A stretch of DNA of 9,031 nucleotides from an uncultured Eubacteriales bacterium. Its GTDB lineage: Bacteria; Bacillota_A; Clostridia; Christensenellales; Aristaeellaceae. The notes below the pieces were generated by a model. The model was not told the origin of the DNA and did not search any database. It was given only the letters and a program-made list of their open reading frames with translations. Both the position numbers and the translations under genes were made by a program. Positions 7,400 through 9,031 of the stretch are shown one piece after another; the stretch's first letter is position 1, and every line of letters begins with the position of its first letter. The stretch spans positions 1 through 9,031 of the forward strand of contig CADCQZ010000108.1 of NCBI GenBank assembly GCA_902803675.1, read 5' to 3'.

Positions 7400-7428
7400 G
7401 TTTTCTATGAAGAATTCCGTGATCGATA

Positions 7429-7457
7429 TGGATAAATACTTAAAACCGTTATATCAT
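7429..7457 (+). promoter_or_regulatory. Candidate promoter of the short oxidoreductase gene
   Basis: -35 TGGATA (7429-7434, four of six matches), 17-base spacer, -10 TATCAT (7452-7457, five of six matches), in an AT-rich island within otherwise GC-rich DNA. Transcription would start near 7464, leaving a leader of about 77 bases that holds the arms GCATGCA/TGTATGC (7460-7466 and 7475-7481) and ACGGGA/TCCCGT (7489-7494 and 7516-7521). Confidence 0.4.
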
Positions 7458-7525
7458 ATGCATGCAGAAAAAGATGTATGCGAACGGAACGGGACCGATC
7501 GGGATGACCCCGGGCTCCCGTACAC

Positions 7526-7531
7526 AGGAGG
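7526..7531 (+). promoter_or_regulatory. Ribosome binding site deciding a GTG start
   Basis: A perfect AGGAGG nine bases before GTG at 7541. No in-frame ATG lies near this spacing, and the following residues (KKLKVIQIGG) are the expected first strand of a Rossmann fold, so GTG is taken as the start. Confidence 0.85.
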
Positions 7532-7540
7532 CGACCGTCC

Positions 7541-8386
7541 GTGAAAAAGCTGAAAGTGATCCAGATCGGCGGCGAGCATGATCATGCGGTGACGGTCTTC
7601 GCGTCCCTGCGCAGGCAGGAGGACCTGTTCGATGTGCTCGGCTACGTGATCCCGGAGGATGACCTTACCTGTCAGTTCGAAGGCGACAGGAAATACTTTG
7701 CCGGATCGGATACGGACGGCGGCGCGAAGAAGCACTTTCTTGATATGCCGCGCTACACGCTGGAGGAAGCTTTGAAGCTGCCCGGCCTCGAAGGCGCGGT
7801 GATCGAGACCGGCGAAAAGAAGCTCACCAAATACGCGCGCATCGCGGCGGAACACGGGCTGCACGTGCACATGGACAAACTGGGCAGCGAGGACGGGGAG
7901 GAGTTTCAGGATCTCATCCGTTATCTCAAAGTGCATGGGAACGTGTTCTCCCTGGGGTATATGTACCGCTTCAATCCCGCGGTCCGGGAACTGTTCGCGA
8001 TGAAGGAGCGCGGGGAACTGGGTCAGATCCTGTATGTACAGGCGCAGATGAACTGCCTGCACAGGCCCGAAAAGCGCGACTGGCTGCGGATGTACAAAGG
8101 CGGCATGATGTTCTTCCTGGGCTGCCATCTGATCGACCTGATCCTGCAGCTGCAGGGCGAGCCGGAGGAAGTGATCCCCTGCAATATGTGCACCGGACTT
8201 GACGGCGCGCGCGGGGAAAAACGTTCCTTCGGGCCTTACAACCGGTATGACAAAATGATGCGCGCCTGGGGCGAGGCGGCATTGGGCCGCGCGCCGATGC
8301 CCGTCGATCTTGATCACGAAGCGAAACTGCACCGGTATATACTGAAAGCATCCGGGTCCGCGGGTCCTTTTCAGAGCGAATGCTGA
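7541..8386 (+). CDS. Gfo/Idh/MocA family oxidoreductase, short form with apparent internal deletion
   Basis: A 281-residue protein starting with GTG. Residues 1-115 resemble an NAD(P)-binding Rossmann domain: first strand KLKVIQIGGEHDH, then ALKLPGLEGAVIETGEKKLTKYA, and HVHMDKLGSED in place of the family's '(E/D)KP' motif with Lys113. The C-terminal half keeps SLGYMYRFNPAVRELF, the active-site-like GGMMFFLGCHLIDL (His196, Asp199) and the late family block YNRYDKMMRAWGEAALGR, but is only about 165 residues long. Typical members have about 330-390 residues. The jump from the CTGLDG segment (about 217-222) straight to GEKRSFGPYNRYD suggests loss of about 60-70 residues of the beta-sheet domain, in frame. 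The Pro after the catalytic Lys is Leu here. It may be a working minimal variant or a decaying gene. It diverges from the transporter operon and may act on a related compound. Confidence 0.82.
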   Translation: MKKLKVIQIGGEHDHAVTVFASLRRQEDLFDVLGYVIPEDDLTCQFEGDRKYFAGSDTDGGAKKHFLDMPRYTLEEALKLPGLEGAVIETGEKKLTKYARIAAEHGLHVHMDKLGSEDGEEFQDLIRYLKVHGNVFSLGYMYRFNPAVRELFAMKERGELGQILYVQAQMNCLHRPEKRDWLRMYKGGMMFFLGCHLIDLILQLQGEPEEVIPCNMCTGLDGARGEKRSFGPYNRYDKMMRAWGEAALGRAPMPVDLDHEAKLHRYILKASGSAGPFQSEC

Positions 8387-8408
8387 GCTGAGCGACATAT
8401 GTTTTTTA

Positions 8409-8437
8409 TTGACAAAAATGGGCTATTTACGTATAAT
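8409..8437 (+). promoter_or_regulatory. Perfect-consensus sigma-A promoter
   Basis: TTGACA (8409-8414), exactly 17 bases, then TATAAT (8432-8437): a full match to the housekeeping consensus in an AT-rich gap. The predicted start near 8444 leaves a leader of about 30 bases before the binding-protein ATG at 8474, with AGGAGG at 8461-8466. A strong constitutive promoter, or one controlled by a repressor, is expected. Confidence 0.9.
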
Positions 8438-8473
8438 TTCCGACAGCAATATAATTTAAAAGGAGGCCCTCAT

Positions 8474-9031
8474 ATGAAGAAAACTGTCGCGATCATTCTG
8501 GCTCTTGTGATGGTCATGTCCATGGCCGCCATGGCCCTGGCCGAGACCCCCTCCGGCAAGGTGATGCTCTACTCCTCCATGCAGGAAGCGCAGCTCCAGG
8601 CCATCGAGCAGGCCTTTGAGGCCAAGTATCCCACGGTGGATATGGAATACTACTACGCCGGCGGCGGCAAGCTGGTCACCAAGATGACCACCGAGGCCCA
8701 GGACGGCGGCCAGATCGCCAGCGACCTGGTGTGGCTGGGCGACCCCTCCGACTACGAAGCCTTCAAGGCCAACGGCTGGCTGCAGCCCTACGTGTCCCCG
8801 GAGACCGAGCATATCGCCAAGGAATACATGGATCCCGAAGGGTACTACACCGCCGGCCGTCTGGTCACCATGGGCATCGCCTGGTTCATCGGCGTGGATG
8901 AGGCGGACGCCCCCAAGACCTGGAACGACCTGCTGGATCCCAAGTGGAAGGGCCAGATCATCATGACCGACCCCGCGCAGGCGTCCACCACCAAGTACTG
9001 GATGGCCGCGATGATGCAGTCTGAGAAATAC
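8474..9031 (+). CDS. Extracellular solute-binding protein, iron/phosphonate/polyamine type (AfuA/PotD-like), N-terminal part
   Basis: The first 186 residues are present; the gene continues past the window end with no stop. A Sec signal peptide, MKKTVAIILALVMVMSMAAM then ALA, is followed by a likely signal peptidase I site before Glu24; it has no cysteine, so it is not a lipoprotein by this route. The mature part begins GKVMLYSSMQEAQLQAIEQA, the 'vYss..e..l..i..aFe.kyp' start of AfuA/FbpA-like binding proteins. Family blocks SDLVWLGDPSDYEAFKANGW, PKTWNDLLDPKWKGQIIM and DPAQASTTKYW follow. AGGAGG lies seven bases before the ATG, behind a perfect-consensus promoter. Codons lean strongly to GCC, ACC, CTG, AAG and GGC, as in highly expressed genes. 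It probably opens a separate ABC-importer operon; the substrate (ferric iron, a phosphonate, a polyamine or another small ligand) is not decidable here. Confidence 0.9.
   Translation, partial: MKKTVAIILALVMVMSMAAMALAETPSGKVMLYSSMQEAQLQAIEQAFEAKYPTVDMEYYYAGGGKLVTKMTTEAQDGGQIASDLVWLGDPSDYEAFKANGWLQPYVSPETEHIAKEYMDPEGYYTAGRLVTMGIAWFIGVDEADAPKTWNDLLDPKWKGQIIMTDPAQASTTKYWMAAMMQSEKY

Larger units (their letters stand above)
7176..7540. other. Divergent intergenic regulatory region
   Basis: 365 bases without a convincing gene between two divergently transcribed units. Its parts run from 7257 to 7531: candidate promoters on both strands, a cre-like dyad, two 13-bp palindromes, and CGTGA repeated on the plus strand at 7335, 7360 and 7418, twice as TTCCGTGA (7332-7339 and 7415-7422). 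No tRNA or recognisable riboswitch was seen. Confidence 0.7.

Noticed and set aside
7454..8398. 314-codon open frame on the minus strand opposite the short oxidoreductase
   Set aside because: It has no ribosome site or recognisable domain, while the plus strand shows AGGAGG and Gfo/Idh/MocA motifs.
8384..8408. ACATATGT followed by a T-run after the short oxidoreductase, considered as a terminator
   Set aside because: The dyad is 8 bp with no room for a loop and AT-only in the middle, so it cannot form a stable terminator stem; read-through cannot be excluded.
8456..8812. 118-codon minus-strand open frame rich in Gly and His
   Set aside because: Shadow of the plus-strand solute-binding protein gene, which has a signal peptide and a perfect-consensus promoter.

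Overview
The window looks like part of a high-GC (roughly 60%, judged by eye) chromosome of a Bacillota/Clostridia-type bacterium. Signs of this are the strong AGGAGG-type ribosome binding sites, an LplB/LplC-type carbohydrate ABC transporter without its own ATPase, a YesM/YesN-type two-component system beside it, and paralogous secreted solute-binding proteins. A gut or rumen Clostridia lineage is plausible, but I cannot name a genus from this sequence. No rRNA, tRNA, CRISPR array, insertion sequence or phage gene was seen.

Left block, minus strand, transcribed from about 7250 down to 1: a secreted solute-binding protein (7175-5505), a hairpin terminator/attenuator (5492-5460), two membrane permeases (5392-4418 and 4418-3483, overlapping by one base as TGATG), an AraC-type response regulator (3454-2015), a membrane sensor histidine kinase (1985-273), and the N-terminal part of a Gfo/Idh/MocA oxidoreductase (230-1, leaving the window). 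Apart from the attenuator region the gaps are at most about 45 bases, so this reads as one operon. The inferred logic is a sensor/regulator pair controlling uptake of an oligosaccharide or sugar derivative, followed by an NAD(P)-dependent enzyme acting on the imported compound. The substrate cannot be read from the sequence.

Middle: a 365-base divergent intergenic region (7176-7540). It holds candidate promoters in both directions, a cre/LacI-like dyad, two perfect 13-bp palindromes of the same CGG-N3-C-N3-CCG form with centres 63 bp apart, short CGTGA direct repeats and potential leader hairpins.

Right block, plus strand: a GTG-started, unusually short Gfo/Idh/MocA oxidoreductase (7541-8386) that appears to lack about 60-70 residues of the family's C-terminal domain. 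It is followed by a perfect-consensus sigma-A promoter (8409-8437) driving the start of a second secreted solute-binding protein of the iron/phosphonate/polyamine type (8474 to the window end, truncated by the window).

Nothing here forms a clearly new biological system. The most notable items are the intergenic dyad architecture, the shortened oxidoreductase and the absence of a lipobox in both binding proteins.
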